NCBI GenBank assembly: GCA_018335925.1
Contig: JAGXRF010000021.1
Span: 1 to 38,409, forward strand
Length of the DNA stretch: 38,409 bases
Source: Flavobacteriales bacterium
GTDB taxonomy: Bacteria > Bacteroidota > Bacteroidia > Flavobacteriales > Flavobacteriaceae
Direction of reading: 5' to 3'
Translations under genes and position numbers: made by a program
Notes under the pieces: generated by a model
Told to the model about the DNA's origin: nothing
What the model saw: only the letters and a program-made list of their open reading frames with translations
Database searches by the model: none
Shown: piece by piece, positions 1 through 7,952 of the stretch
Layout: each line of letters opens with the position of its first letter
How positions within the stretch are numbered: position 1 is the stretch's first letter

Positions 1-97
1 ACAGAAAAAACTTTTTGAAATGGTATTTGTATTATAAAAACCAAATCAGTAAATAGGTTTTTTTAGCCATAAAACATACCAAAAAATGTAATAAAAA

Positions 98-125
98 AGG
101 CAGTTTTTACACTGCCTAATTTTTC
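98..125. terminator. Bidirectional hairpin terminator
   Basis: A perfect 7-bp stem (98-104 with 111-117) encloses a 6-base loop and is flanked by an A run on the left and a T run on the right, so it could stop transcription from either side. On the minus strand it would end the thioredoxin operon about 210 bp past the last stop codon; on the plus strand it would serve a gene left of the window. The structure is visible directly; which gene it serves is inferred. Confidence 0.6.
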
Positions 126-332
126 GTATATGTGTCAAACTTATTGCTAATTGGTTGCTCCTCAGCAGAGCCAATGTCCTCTTCAGTTTGATGCGGTAAT
201 TTAATGAATCAAATTTAAAAAATCACCAACTATTTTTGACCACATTACCTCTTTTTGATATGCTTATATCAAACCTTATTCTTTCTGGTGCTGTATTTGT
301 TTTTTTTACTCGACAAAAAATCAATTTTAAAA
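126..332. other. Intergenic stretch, no convincing gene
   Basis: Together with 1-97 this is over 300 bases without a supported gene. The minus strand has a 30-codon open stretch (208 to a TAG at 118-116) reading roughly IKLPHQTEEDIGSAEEQP in its middle, preceded by an in-frame TGA and without a start codon. Further upstream on the same strand a different frame is open and ends at a TGA. Together these might be the worn end of a lost gene, but nothing is recognisable. Confidence 0.35.
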
Positions 333-794
333 CTAGTTGCTCTTTAAAAACTTCTCTACCGATTCAATCCATTTTTCGGGGCCACCGGCAACATATCCTG
401 TTCGGGCAAGTGGTTGCAGGTTGATGTTGTTTTCTTTTTGATCGGGTTGTACCAAAAATACGGTTGGATAGCCTCTTACCTGAAAAATTTGTTGCAAATG
501 GTTGTTTTGTGCTGCTTGGTTAGGGTCTAATTTTTTTCTTTTCGGAAAGTCTAATTCCAATAGCAAATATTTATCGGCTACCCATTGTTTAAAAGCATCG
601 GTGGTAAATACTTCCTTTTGTAATTTGATGCACCATCCACACCAATCGCTACCCGTAAAAAACATTAAAATTGGTTTTCCGGTTTGTAACGATTGTTGTA
701 TGGTAGCATTTGCATCGGTTTGCCAAGTAATTTCTTGAGCTTTTAGTGGAAAGGCAAATAGTGCCAACCACCAAAAATAAAATAATGGTCGCAT
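333..794 (-). CDS. Exported thioredoxin-like protein, CGWC type
   Basis: Predicted periplasmic thioredoxin-fold protein of 153 residues. Residues 1-19 form a signal peptide with a probable cut after LKA. The redox motif WCGWC has Cys52 and Cys55, preceded by FFTGSD as in the small exported thioredoxin families of Bacteroidota, and RGYPT supplies the cis-proline strand. The protein ends soon after the fold, with no added domain. CGWC differs from the CGPC of classical thioredoxin, so reductase, oxidase or isomerase activity cannot be chosen from sequence. Its ATG shares one base with the stop of the preceding thioredoxin gene (TAATG), which fixes the start and implies translational coupling. 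It is the last gene of the peptide-uptake cluster; its substrate is unknown. Confidence 0.85.
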   Translation of the reverse strand: MRPLFYFWWLALFAFPLKAQEITWQTDANATIQQSLQTGKPILMFFTGSDWCGWCIKLQKEVFTTDAFKQWVADKYLLLELDFPKRKKLDPNQAAQNNHLQQIFQVRGYPTVFLVQPDQKENNINLQPLARTGYVAGGPEKWIESVEKFLKSN

Positions 795-1258
795 TACGAT
801 TTCAATTCGTTGAGCAATTCTTCAGGTTTGTAATATCCTAAAATTAGTTTTTGTTCGTTGCCATTTTCATCCAAAATATACATAGATGGATAGCCTTTTA
901 CTTCCATTTTTTTGGTGAATTCGTGCATGCTGTTTCTACTAGTTTTTTTGTTAGGATCGTATCCAGGATTGGAAAAAGTTTCGCCTTTGTAGTGCACCAC
1001 TTCATTGCCCTCGCCATTAAATTTTACTGCGTAGTATTTGCTATTGATTTCAGCAATTACCGCTGGGTCTGAAAAAGTGTTTTTATCTAACATTTTACAA
1101 GGTCCACACCATTCGGTATAAATATCCATAAAAATAGGCTTCGGATTTTTTTGTTGCATTTCCAACGCTTGGTCCAAAGTCAACCAATTGATTTTTGCGT
1201 CTTGTGCAAATGTCATTGCGGTAAAAGCAAGACTTACTATTAATAAGAACTTTTTCAT
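794..1258 (-). CDS. Exported thioredoxin-like protein, CGPC type
   Basis: A 154-residue periplasmic thioredoxin-fold protein. The first 18 residues (MKKFLLIVSLAFTAMTFA) are a signal peptide followed by Gln. WCGPC carries Cys51 and Cys54, matching the classical thioredoxin active site, and KGYPSMYIL is the cis-Pro segment. Between them lies a charged insert at about residues 80-110, longer than in cytoplasmic thioredoxin. It lies 106 bp after the 581-residue POT transporter on the same strand with no clear terminator or exact promoter match between, so readthrough is likely. It overlaps the next thioredoxin gene by one base; the pair may act as partners on an exported protein, but no target is identifiable. 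Confidence 0.87.
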   Translation of the reverse strand: MKKFLLIVSLAFTAMTFAQDAKINWLTLDQALEMQQKNPKPIFMDIYTEWCGPCKMLDKNTFSDPAVIAEINSKYYAVKFNGEGNEVVHYKGETFSNPGYDPNKKTSRNSMHEFTKKMEVKGYPSMYILDENGNEQKLILGYYKPEELLNELKS

Positions 1259-1364
1259 ATTTAGTGTTTTTAAATTTGATGGTAAAATTAACTTACTTGT
1301 TTTATTTCACCGTTTCTTTTTAAATTATCTTAACGCTTGCTTTGCAAACAATTACCTTGCCAAT

Positions 1365-3110
1365 TTATTTTACTCCGTGCATGAGTTTTTTGATTATCGG
1401 ACGGAACAGTAAACTTATCAATGCAACTCCTAATGCCACAAACGTAAGCATCCAAAAGAAATAACTGATTCCTTTTTCATCGGCAATTTTATCGATATTC
1501 TCCCCAAATTTTGCGGCACCTTTCATTCCGATTGCAACAGCCAAATACCAAATACCAAACATCACAGCAATCATTCTGGCTGGAACCAATTTACTAACAT
1601 ATGACAAACCAACTGGTGAAATACACAATTCACCCATGGTGTGGAAAAAGTACACTAAAATCAGCCAAATCATACTTACAGAAGCAGTTTTGGCACCTGG
1701 TTCAATGCCACTGGCTCCAAAAGCAACACACGCCATTCCGATTGCTAATAATGTCATCCCAACAGCAAATTTACCATTGGCATTCGGGCTGTATTTACTT
1801 TCCCACCATTTAGAAAACAATGGTGCGAGAGAAATGATAAATAACGAGTTTAACACCCCAAACCACGAAGCAGGAACTTCTAAAGTTGCTTCTTTGTTTT
1901 GGTCGTATAACATCCAAATAGCAATACTCCAAACAATTACAAAACTGGTTGCCAAAACCAAATTAGAATATTTGTATTTGGCAAAGGTTTGTTGAAACAA
2001 CAAATACAACACCCAAGTAATGATTCCTAACGGAACAATGGTCATTAATGCATTGACGATTTTAAAAATCAATCCTGCATTTCCTTCCAATACCCGGTTG
2101 GTGTAATCGTTGGCAAAAATGGTTAATGTTCCCGGAGATTGTTCAAAAATAGCCCAGAAAAACGCAGTTAAAAAGGCAAAGAAAGAAACTGCAATTAGTT
2201 TGTCTCTTGTTACAGCAGCATATTGCGTTAAACGATAAATTAACAACAACACAAACAATACCAAAGCTGCAATGATGGTAAAATTGTTTCCTTCCAATCC
2301 AAGCAAACTCCAATTAAAAATATCTACTGCTCCTTTTGAAATAATTTTAGCAGGTTCGAAAATAATCCACAACAATCCTAAAACTACCATCAAACCAATC
2401 AAGCCTAATTGCCAAACTGGAAAAGGATTTTCTTTGTCATCTTCTGAAGCAGAAGCAACGATTTCTTTTTTAACTGGTTTTAAACCAATATCTCCAAAAA
2501 TATTTTGTGCCAACCAAAACTGAATTAAGCCAAACAACATGAAAATCCCTGCCAAGCCAAAGCCCCAGCTCCAGCCTACTTTTTCACCCAAATAACCGCA
2601 TAATAAAATCCCGAAAAATGCACCAGAATTTACTCCCATATAAAAAATGGTGTACGCACCATCTTTCTTTTCTGAACGGTCTTTGTACATTTCTGAAATA
2701 ATGGAAGTCATGTTAGGTTTGAAAAAGCCGTTACCAAAAACCAACAAAATCAGTCCTAAATAAATAAAGAAAGGCGTTTCGATGGCCATACTTCCGTGTC
2801 CTAAAGTCATGAGCAATGCCCCAACCAAAACGGCATTTCGGTAGCCAATTTTTTTATCTGCAAAATAGCCTCCTAACATCGTGGATAAATACACCAATCC
2901 AACATACGAACCAAATAAAGCCATGGCTTGTTCGCGTTCCCATTCCCAACCACCGCTTAGCAAGCTAGAAGTTAAAAATAAAACCAATAAAGATCGCATT
3001 CCGTAAAAGGAAAAACGCTCCCACATTTCGGTAAAAAATAAAACAAATAAGCCGCTTGGGTGTCCTAAAACGGTACTTTGAAAATATTGATCGGTGGTGT
3101 TTTGACTCAT
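1365..3110 (-). CDS. POT/PTR2-family proton-coupled peptide transporter
   Basis: Inner-membrane major-facilitator carrier of the proton-dependent oligopeptide transporter family, expected to import di- and tripeptides with protons. It has 581 residues with about 14 hydrophobic segments, the usual bacterial POT size. Near the N-terminus EMWERFSFYGMR carries the ExxER motif (Glu28, Glu31, Arg32) used in proton coupling; GGYFADKKIGYR is the family loop motif after TM2-TM3, FYMGVNSGAFFG the second PTR2 signature, and FWAIFEQ a conserved TM7 motif. It follows a second POT gene by 7 bp and DPP IV lies upstream of both, so it probably takes up dipeptides released in the periplasm. The exact substrate range, and why two paralogues are kept, cannot be read from sequence. 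Confidence 0.93.
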   Translation of the reverse strand: MSQNTTDQYFQSTVLGHPSGLFVLFFTEMWERFSFYGMRSLLVLFLTSSLLSGGWEWEREQAMALFGSYVGLVYLSTMLGGYFADKKIGYRNAVLVGALLMTLGHGSMAIETPFFIYLGLILLVFGNGFFKPNMTSIISEMYKDRSEKKDGAYTIFYMGVNSGAFFGILLCGYLGEKVGWSWGFGLAGIFMLFGLIQFWLAQNIFGDIGLKPVKKEIVASASEDDKENPFPVWQLGLIGLMVVLGLLWIIFEPAKIISKGAVDIFNWSLLGLEGNNFTIIAALVLFVLLLIYRLTQYAAVTRDKLIAVSFFAFLTAFFWAIFEQSPGTLTIFANDYTNRVLEGNAGLIFKIVNALMTIVPLGIITWVLYLLFQQTFAKYKYSNLVLATSFVIVWSIAIWMLYDQNKEATLEVPASWFGVLNSLFIISLAPLFSKWWESKYSPNANGKFAVGMTLLAIGMACVAFGASGIEPGAKTASVSMIWLILVYFFHTMGELCISPVGLSYVSKLVPARMIAVMFGIWYLAVAIGMKGAAKFGENIDKIADEKGISYFFWMLTFVALGVALISLLFRPIIKKLMHGVK

Positions 3111-3117
3111 GATTTTG

Positions 3118-4608
3118 TTATTTTATTTCTTGCATTAATTTTTTAACCAAAGGCGAAATGGCAATTAAAACTATACCGGCAATTAAAGCATAAATGGCCA
3201 ATTGATGGTAGCCATCGGTATAGGCAATTAATTTTTCTGCTTTGGTAGCATTTTCGTTGTCTTTTGCCATTCCTGCTCCTAAAATTCCAGCTACATATTG
3301 TCCGTAAGCACTTGCCAAAAACCACATACCCATCATCACACCTTGTAGTTTGGCAGGAGATAATTTGGTCATGATAGAAAGTCCGATTGGAGATAAGCAA
3401 AGTTCACCAATCGTAATTACAAAGTAAGCAATAGTAAAAATTTCTAAAGAAGTCATTCCCTCTACAGTAGCAAAGTATCTAGTAGCATAAAAAGTATAAA
3501 ATGCCAAAGCTAAAAACAAAAATCCTAAACCAAATTTTACAACGGTATTAGGTTCTTTTTTGCGATTGCTTAACCAAATCCATAAAATCCCCAATATTGG
3601 AGCAAAAATGATTACAAATAAACTATTGGAGGCATTGTTTACTCCATTTGGATCAAAAGTAATTCCCAGAATTTTATTGTCTAAGTTATTTGCAGCAAAC
3701 AAGCTTAACGAACCTCCGCTTTGTTCAAAAAATGCCCAAAACAAAACAGAAAATACGATAAATATTAATGCAGCAATAAGTTTTTTATTTTCTGCAAACG
3801 AAAAATTTCGCATTTCCCAAATTAGATACAGCAAGGTCAAAGGCCCGATAGTGTACATAAAATAATCGGTATATTCTGGTTTTGATACCATAGCCATGAT
3901 TAGTGGAATAGCTAATAAAGTACCAGCATAGGTGAGTACTTCATAGGTTTTTCTTTTGGTTTTCTCTAAATTTAAAAGTGGAGAAAGTCCGATTGTTGCC
4001 AATGATTTTTGGGCAAATAAAAACGTAAGTAAACTTATGGTCATTACAATTCCTGCTAATCCAAAAGCTAAGTTCCAGGAATAATTTTTTCCTACCCAAA
4101 TACAGGCATAACCTCCTAACAAAGCACCAATATTGATGCCGGAATAAAACAAGGAAAAACCTGCATCTCTTCTGGAGTCATTGGCTTTGTATAAAGTACC
4201 AACCATGGTAGAAATATTCGGTTTAAAAAAACCTGTTCCTATCACCGTAAAGGAGATTCCTAGAAAGAAAAATTCTTTTGGATCGGTTGCCAAAATGGCA
4301 CTACCTATGATCATCATTAAACCTCCCCAAAATAAGGATTTTCGATATCCTAAAATTTTATCTGCAAACAAACCACCAATAAAGGTAAATGCATAAACAA
4401 AAGCTTGGGTAGCACCGTATTGTAAATTGGCATCTTCTTCTTTCATAAATAACTGTTGCACCATAAAAAAAGTAAGCATGCCTCGCATCCCATAAAAGCA
4501 AAAGCGTTCCCACATTTCGCTAAAAAATAAATACCACAATTGCTTGGGATATTTTCCTTCGAAGTTTTGAATTTCTTCTACGGATTTAGGTTGGTTAATT
4601 GTAAACAT
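3118..4608 (-). CDS. POT/PTR2-family proton-coupled peptide transporter, second paralogue
   Basis: A second di/tripeptide-proton symporter of 496 residues, shorter than its 581-residue neighbour, mostly in central and C-terminal loops. Key motifs are intact: EMWERFCFYGMR with Glu31, Glu34 and Arg35, GGLFADKILGYRKS, FYSGINIGALLGG and FWAFFEQ. About 12-14 membrane spans are visible. It begins 20 bp after the DPP IV stop and ends 7 bp before the next POT gene, so the three are almost certainly co-transcribed. The two carriers share motif order but diverge in their middle regions, which argues for an old duplication with different peptide preferences rather than a recent copy. Confidence 0.93.
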   Translation of the reverse strand: MFTINQPKSVEEIQNFEGKYPKQLWYLFFSEMWERFCFYGMRGMLTFFMVQQLFMKEEDANLQYGATQAFVYAFTFIGGLFADKILGYRKSLFWGGLMMIIGSAILATDPKEFFFLGISFTVIGTGFFKPNISTMVGTLYKANDSRRDAGFSLFYSGINIGALLGGYACIWVGKNYSWNLAFGLAGIVMTISLLTFLFAQKSLATIGLSPLLNLEKTKRKTYEVLTYAGTLLAIPLIMAMVSKPEYTDYFMYTIGPLTLLYLIWEMRNFSFAENKKLIAALIFIVFSVLFWAFFEQSGGSLSLFAANNLDNKILGITFDPNGVNNASNSLFVIIFAPILGILWIWLSNRKKEPNTVVKFGLGFLFLALAFYTFYATRYFATVEGMTSLEIFTIAYFVITIGELCLSPIGLSIMTKLSPAKLQGVMMGMWFLASAYGQYVAGILGAGMAKDNENATKAEKLIAYTDGYHQLAIYALIAGIVLIAISPLVKKLMQEIK

Positions 4609-4628
4609 AAGTTGGTTATTGGTTAGTT

Positions 4629-6803
4629 TTATAAGTTGGTTAAAATGTAATCGGTCATTTTTTGGTACAATTGAATCCGAATTTTTCCACCATAAATCCC
4701 GTGGTTGGTATCTGGATAAATGGCTTGGTCAAAATCTTTTCCGGCAAGTTGCAAAGCTCTGATCATTCGCATGGCATTTTGCACGTGTACGTTATCATCC
4801 GCAGTTCCGTGAATAATTAAGTATTTTCCTTTTAACTTTTGTACATGATTGATAGGGGAATTATCGTCATATCCCGATGCGTTTTCCTGTGGAGTTTGCA
4901 TATAACGCTCGGTGTAAATAGTGTCGTAAAATCTCCAATTGGTTACCGGAGCAACTGCAATTGCCATTTTAAACACGTCATTTCCTTGCAACAAACAATT
5001 GCTGCTCATAAAGCCACCATAACTCCATCCCCAAATACCAATTCTGCTTGCATCAATGTAGGATTGGTTACCAAAATATTTGGCTGCAAAAATTTGGTCT
5101 TCCACTTCGTATTTTCCTAACTGTAATTGGGTTACTTTTTTAAAGTCTCTCCCCAAATATCCGGTACCTCTGCCATCTACACATGCAACAATATATCCCT
5201 TTTGGGTTAACATCATGTGCCAATAATCATTGCTATTCAACCATTGGTCATTTACTTGTTGCGAACCCGGACCACTATACTGAAACAACAACAACGGATA
5301 TTTCTTGTTTGGATTAAAATCTTTTGGTTTGATAATGTAAGCATTCATCGGTTGGCCTAACGCATTGTTAACCGTAATAAATTCTTTAACAGGAAGCTGA
5401 TAGGCTTGCAATTTTTGAGTTAAATCAGAATTCTCTACAATAGTTTGGATCAATTTACCCGATTTGGTATCAACCAAAGCAAAATTGGTAGGTTCGGTGG
5501 CACTTGAATGTGTCCAGATAAAGTGGCTAAAATTAGGACTAAACTTGGCTTTATTGTTCCCTGTTTTTGGGGTTAACAAACGTTTTTTCTTGCCATCCAT
5601 TCCAATGGCATATACATGTCGTTTGGTAGAACCTCTTTCTACGGATTGGTAAAAAATAGCTTTGCTTTTCGCATCATATCCATAATAATCGGTCACATCC
5701 CAATTTCCTTTGGTAATTTGTTTGTGGAGTTTTCCGTTGGCATCGTGGTGGTACAAATGCATCCAGCCATCTTTTTCAGAAGCCCATATAAAGCTATGAT
5801 CTGGTAAAAAAGTCAAGTAATCATGTACATCTACATACGCTTTATCCGTTTCGGTATGTAAAACTTTGGTGCTGCCATTGGCTTGTACAGCAACCAATTT
5901 TAGTTGGGTTTGGTGACGATTTAAAACTTGCATTACCCATTGTTCCGGTTGGTTAGTAGCTTGTAAACGAGCAATGTAATAGTCGGACTCGTTGGTTAAC
6001 GGAATTTTTTTGGTTTGTTGGTTTGCCAAAGTAAACAATTGCAAACTAACTATGGCATTTTTCTCTCCTGCTTTCGGGTATTTAAACACCTCTTGGGTTG
6101 GGTATAATCCGGTACCATAAACATCCATCGAAAATTCAGGTACTTCCGTTTCGTCAAAACTAATGTATGCCAAATGTTGGCTATTATTGCTCCACTGAAA
6201 GGCTCTTACGTAACCAAATTCTTCTTCATACACCCAATCGGTGATTCCATTAATTAAATGATTTTTCTTGCCATTGGTGGTAATTGCAGTAGTTTGTTTG
6301 GTGTTTAAATCAAACCAATACAAATTGTTTTGATAAGCATAAGCTATTTTGGTACCATCTGGTGAAAAAGTTGGTTCTTGAATTTTGTAAGCTGCAATTT
6401 TTTCTATTTTTTGGGTAGCCAAATCGATGTAAAAATAATCTGCTACGGAAGAATGACGGTAAATAGATTCGGTATTGTTGGCAATTAAAACTCCAGTTTC
6501 GGAGGGGTTAAAGGTGTAAGCATCTATACCTTTAAGTTCAGAAAAGTTTTTGGTGTCAACCAAAGTTTTCACTTCTTTTAAGGTTGCAAAATCAAACAAC
6601 ACAATTTTGCTGCTTCTGCTGTTTCGGTCAAATTGCAATACAGTATATTGGTTGGAGTTTTTCATGGAATGGAGTTGTTCCATGTTTTTGGTTCGGAAAG
6701 TGCCGTTGTATATTTCTTCTACCGTAATGTTTTTTTGTGCCAGTAATAAGGCAGACCAAAGTCCGAAAATACTCCAAAGCAGGAGTGTTGTTTTTTTGTT
6801 CAT
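4629..6803 (-). CDS. Dipeptidyl peptidase IV, S9B family
   Basis: Exported serine exopeptidase expected to remove X-Pro (and X-Ala) dipeptides from peptide N-termini. The 724 residues begin with a signal peptide (about 1-22, ending LLLAQ), followed by a beta-propeller domain (about 45-460) and an alpha/beta-hydrolase domain. The nucleophile is Ser594 in GWSYGG; Asp669 in HGTADDNVH and His701 in NHGIYGG complete the triad, with the same 32-residue Asp-His spacing as human DPP4. DWVYEEEFG (about 189-197) contains the double-Glu that anchors the free N-terminus, which separates true DPP IV from other S9 peptidases. It leads the operon with two POT carriers, so its products are probably imported at once. 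The ATG overlaps the TGA of a 31-codon upstream ORF. Confidence 0.95.
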   Translation of the reverse strand: MNKKTTLLLWSIFGLWSALLLAQKNITVEEIYNGTFRTKNMEQLHSMKNSNQYTVLQFDRNSRSSKIVLFDFATLKEVKTLVDTKNFSELKGIDAYTFNPSETGVLIANNTESIYRHSSVADYFYIDLATQKIEKIAAYKIQEPTFSPDGTKIAYAYQNNLYWFDLNTKQTTAITTNGKKNHLINGITDWVYEEEFGYVRAFQWSNNSQHLAYISFDETEVPEFSMDVYGTGLYPTQEVFKYPKAGEKNAIVSLQLFTLANQQTKKIPLTNESDYYIARLQATNQPEQWVMQVLNRHQTQLKLVAVQANGSTKVLHTETDKAYVDVHDYLTFLPDHSFIWASEKDGWMHLYHHDANGKLHKQITKGNWDVTDYYGYDAKSKAIFYQSVERGSTKRHVYAIGMDGKKKRLLTPKTGNNKAKFSPNFSHFIWTHSSATEPTNFALVDTKSGKLIQTIVENSDLTQKLQAYQLPVKEFITVNNALGQPMNAYIIKPKDFNPNKKYPLLLFQYSGPGSQQVNDQWLNSNDYWHMMLTQKGYIVACVDGRGTGYLGRDFKKVTQLQLGKYEVEDQIFAAKYFGNQSYIDASRIGIWGWSYGGFMSSNCLLQGNDVFKMAIAVAPVTNWRFYDTIYTERYMQTPQENASGYDDNSPINHVQKLKGKYLIIHGTADDNVHVQNAMRMIRALQLAGKDFDQAIYPDTNHGIYGGKIRIQLYQKMTDYILTNL

Positions 6804-6895
6804 AGGATTCGTACGTAGTTATGGTTGAAAAAACTTTCAATGTTACTAAAAAAAATTGAAACATCTTCCGAAATCGTTTTTTCATTCGTCTCCAT
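6800..6895 (-). CDS. Possible 31-residue leader ORF before DPP IV
   Basis: An ATG-initiated ORF of 31 codons whose TGA overlaps the DPP IV ATG in the ATGA arrangement typical of translational coupling. The product begins METNEKTISEDVS and ends NHNYVRIL; it has no transmembrane segment or known motif. It could be a leader peptide tuning translation of the operon, or chance. The nearest promoter-like sequence on this strand, TTTATTTG just before the ATG, has one mismatch to TAnnTTTG and would place the transcript start at or inside the ORF, which weakens the case. Confidence 0.3.
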   Translation of the reverse strand: METNEKTISEDVSIFFSNIESFFNHNYVRIL

Positions 6896-7131
6896 TTTGT
6901 GCAAATAAACCTGAAAGTAATTGGCATTTTGAGTGTTACCTTTATTTTTTTATTAGTGCTTTAAAAAATAATTTAACAAGGATTCTCTGTGTTTTATTAC
7001 AGTCTCCTCATTTGGTGTTCAGTTTACAGGGATTTACAGGCTTTTTATTTGTGTTAATATATTTAAAAAAGCAAACTTAGTGGGAAACCAATTAAGAATA
7101 AAAATAGTATCTTCCGTAAAATTTTTGCAAT
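6896..7131. promoter_or_regulatory. Divergent intergenic region between DPP IV and M90 peptidase
   Basis: About 330 bp separate the DPP IV ATG from the M90 start. Promoters for both directions should be here, but I find no perfect TTG-N17-23-TAnnTTTG match. The best minus-strand candidate is TTTATTTG immediately before the 31-codon ORF. Near 7020-7040 the short word TTTACAGG occurs twice as a direct repeat; its meaning is unknown. The region is strongly AT-rich. Confidence 0.3.
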
Positions 7132-7926
7132 TTGGACTTTTTCATTGTTATCATTACCTGTATTTTCTTAGCAGGACTGTTTATTTTTTTTATGGCAGAC
7201 AGTGCTTCGGTGTTGTTTTTTAATCGTCCGGTTTATGTGCATTGGTACTGGAAAACCAAAAAGCTAACTCCACAACAAAGCTTTTACTTACGACAACATT
7301 TTCCAGTACTTCAAAAAAGACCTAAAAAAGATCAAAAACACTTTGAACATCGTGTGGCAAGATTTATACAGCATTATGCCTTTATAGGTAGAGAGGAGTT
7401 GGTAATAACCGAGGAGATGAAAGTAATGATAGCAGGTACAGCAGTGCTTTTGTCGTTCGGAATGAGAAATTATTTAATTGCTTCTTTTGACAAAATCATT
7501 GTGTTTCCAACGGCTTATTATTCTACCTCAGGTAACAATTGGCACAAAGGCGAGTTCAATCCCAGGATGAAAGCAATTGTTTTTTCATGGGAAGATTTTG
7601 TACATGGCTTTTCTACCAAAAATGATAATTTACATTTGGGGTTTCACGAGTTTGCTCATGCATATCATTTTCACGGTTTAAAAAGTCAAGACTCTAGTGC
7701 CATTATTTTTGCAGATATGTATAAAAAAATCAAGAAATATGTGATGCAACCCATTCATCATCAAAAATTAATCGAATCAAATTACTTTCGAATTTATGCA
7801 TACACCAACTCGTTTGAATTTGTTGCCGTGTTGTTAGAACACTTTTTTGAAACTCCTGAGAAATTTCAAGAAGAATTTCCGGAATTGTATCATAAGGTAA
7901 AAAAGATGATCAACTACCGATGGTAA
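7132..7926 (+). CDS. Zinc-dependent peptidase, M90 (MtfA-like) family
   Basis: Predicted zinc peptidase related to MtfA, which in E. coli binds the glucose regulator Mlc and has aminopeptidase activity. HEFAH at residues 172-176 gives the two zinc His and the catalytic Glu, and the C-terminal segment FEFVAVLLEHFFETPEKF (about 222-239) matches the family region supplying the third ligand. Residues 1-20 form one hydrophobic helix, so this version is probably membrane-anchored, unlike soluble E. coli MtfA. The start is a TTG at 7132; an in-frame TAA lies five codons upstream, and the next ATG (7192) would cut off the helix. The PNGase-like gene follows by 26 bp, suggesting co-transcription. Substrate unknown. 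Confidence 0.82.
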   Translation: MDFFIVIITCIFLAGLFIFFMADSASVLFFNRPVYVHWYWKTKKLTPQQSFYLRQHFPVLQKRPKKDQKHFEHRVARFIQHYAFIGREELVITEEMKVMIAGTAVLLSFGMRNYLIASFDKIIVFPTAYYSTSGNNWHKGEFNPRMKAIVFSWEDFVHGFSTKNDNLHLGFHEFAHAYHFHGLKSQDSSAIIFADMYKKIKKYVMQPIHHQKLIESNYFRIYAYTNSFEFVAVLLEHFFETPEKFQEEFPELYHKVKKMINYRW

Positions 7927-7952
7927 ATGTTTAATTTTAAATCAAAAAAAAG

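Noticed and set aside
116..208. 30-codon open stretch on the minus strand, no start codon, bounded by stops
   Set aside because: No recognisable similarity and no start; kept only as a note on possible gene decay.
1320..1350. TTGC/GCAA short inverted repeat after the 581-residue POT gene
   Set aside because: Stem of four pairs and no T run; not a terminator.
6628..6927. 99-codon minus-strand frame across the DPP IV start
   Set aside because: It runs through the DPP IV signal peptide in another frame, and its product is basic and patternless.
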